Under the pieces are notes generated by a model, which was not told the DNA's origin, searched no databases, and saw nothing but the letters and a program-made list of their open reading frames with translations. A stretch of DNA of 64,000 nucleotides, from assembly GCF_010233585.1 (NCBI RefSeq), contig NZ_CP045997.1, positions 8,829,487-8,893,486 of the forward strand, in the 5' to 3' direction. Both the position numbers and the translations under genes were made by a program. Shown one piece after another: positions 63,260-64,000 of the stretch. The stretch's first letter is position 1, and each line of letters starts with the position of its first letter. The stretch comes from Spirosoma endbachense. Lineage in GTDB: Bacteria; Bacteroidota; Bacteroidia; Cytophagales; Spirosomataceae.

Positions 63260-63282
63260 ATCACATACCAAACACCATACGA

Positions 63283-64000
63283 TCAATAACCAGGATTCTG
63301 ACCCTTGAGGCCAATGTTGGGGTTATTGTCAATTTCCTGCTGGGGAATGGGTAGTAGCTCATGTTTGCCCTTCTGGAAGTAAGCAAGAGGCTCGGTTTTC
63401 AACTTACCAAGCTTACGCCAGCGCAAGATATCCCGATTCCGGATTTCTTCACCATTTAGCTCAATTCGGCGTTCGTGCATAATGGCAGTGAATACCTGAT
63501 CTTTTGTCGAAACCGGATAGTTCGCTGTTGGGTAAACGGGCATAGCCACACTAGCGCGATTCCGAATCATGTTCAGATAGGTAACGGCACTGGCCATATT
63601 CCCTAACTCATTTTCGCACTCGGCCATCGCCAGCAGTGTCTCGGCGTAACGCATAATACGCTGGTTAATGCCTCCCGTAGTCGAAACGCCTGCTTTGTAC
63701 ATCAGAGTAAACTTCCGCCAGCTTATTTTCTGTTCTTTGCCATCGACCATCGAACTGAAGCCATTCTGCTGAGCGTCAGTCAGGACATTCTGCCCGTTAT
63801 TGAATTTATCGCCCGTGGTATACACCGATTTAGCATAACGTGGATCAGTCTTGGCATCGCCTTTAGAGGTTTTTTCAAATTCAGCCAGCAGGCTATTCGA
63901 CGGAATGATGTTGCGCCAGCCGATACCCGAATACTCCTGAGTCCGAACGGTTTCTTCGCCACCCGAAGCGCCATCACCATCGCCACCCCAGTTAAATGTG
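63283..64000 (-). CDS. SusD/RagB lipoprotein, C-terminal part (cut by window edge)
   Basis: The minus-strand frame is open to the window edge. The 238 visible residues include NWGGDGDGASGGEETVR, then YSGIGWRNIIPSNSLL, KTDPRYAKSVYTTGDKF, the helical MRYAETLLAMAECENELGNMASAVTYLNMIRNRA and the C-terminal IMHERRIELNGEEIRNRDILRWRKLGK and GQNPGY. This is the SusD_RagB fold, probably with its SusC gene upstream outside the window. A start at 63825 would truncate a conserved region, so that GTG is not the true start. This is a fourth SusD gene, distinct from loci A to C. Confidence 0.93.
   Translation of the reverse strand, partial: TFNWGGDGDGASGGEETVRTQEYSGIGWRNIIPSNSLLAEFEKTSKGDAKTDPRYAKSVYTTGDKFNNGQNVLTDAQQNGFSSMVDGKEQKISWRKFTLMYKAGVSTTGGINQRIMRYAETLLAMAECENELGNMASAVTYLNMIRNRASVAMPVYPTANYPVSTKDQVFTAIMHERRIELNGEEIRNRDILRWRKLGKLKTEPLAYFQKGKHELLPIPQQEIDNNPNIGLKGQNPGY

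Noticed and set aside
63283..63825. A short protein starting at a GTG at 63825
   Set aside because: The frame stays open to the window edge and upstream residues match SusD, so this is the C-terminal part of a longer gene and not a short gene or frameshift.

Overview
The window looks like a Bacteroidota chromosome segment, most likely order Cytophagales and close to Spirosoma. Three things suggest this: SusC/SusD pairs with FecI/FecR-type sigma and anti-sigma genes, TAnnTTTG-type -7 boxes, and a PadR gene followed by a large FtsX-type permease with a prefix domain. The genus is an inference. I saw no rRNA, tRNA or CRISPR array.

Left part (1-20100): housekeeping and accessory genes. The left edge holds the 5' end of an IS3-family transposase. 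After it come a DUF2461 gene, a YbiT-like ABC-F ATPase, a glutathione-reductase-like flavoprotein, an orphan gene with possible class II aminoacyl-tRNA synthetase traits, a fused YjdI/CDGSH iron-sulfur protein with an OsmC gene, pyrE, a secreted DUF952/CrtC-like fusion, a TldD/TldE-type protease pair, an esterase, a DinB protein, a PadR-permease operon, a lipoprotein and a sulfatase.

Right part (20320-64000): three SusCD loci, each tied to a FecI-type sigma factor, a FecR anti-sigma factor and a SusC with an N-terminal STN signalling domain. Locus A (20320-29785) encodes sigma, FecR, SusC, SusD, an FAD-dependent oxidoreductase and a secreted protein with an FMN-attachment-like motif. It has no glycosidase. 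Locus B (31693-47807) is a pectin locus: sigma, FecR, SusC, SusD, then GH28 polygalacturonase, CE8 pectin methylesterase, GH43 and GH88/GH105 unsaturated glycuronyl hydrolase. A beta-propeller-like protein and two exported alpha/beta hydrolases, plausible deacetylases, follow. Together these could de-esterify and depolymerise homogalacturonan and trim side chains. Locus C (48097-62236) is a paralogue of B, but its sigma gene is 5.6 kb from FecR, with a LytS/LytTR-type two-component pair, a SnoaL-like protein and a DUF1593 hydrolase in between. A second GH43 and a polysaccharide deacetylase follow, and a fourth SusD gene runs off the right edge.

Regulatory DNA is the richest unexplained layer. 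A 29-bp element (27 of 29 identical, 21-bp identical core) lies upstream of the sigma genes of loci B and C. FecR genes share a promoter-like block. The three SusC genes share a leader, and a hairpin separates each from its fecR. Several long perfect palindromes, including a GTGTCGGTTT-type family, lie between genes.
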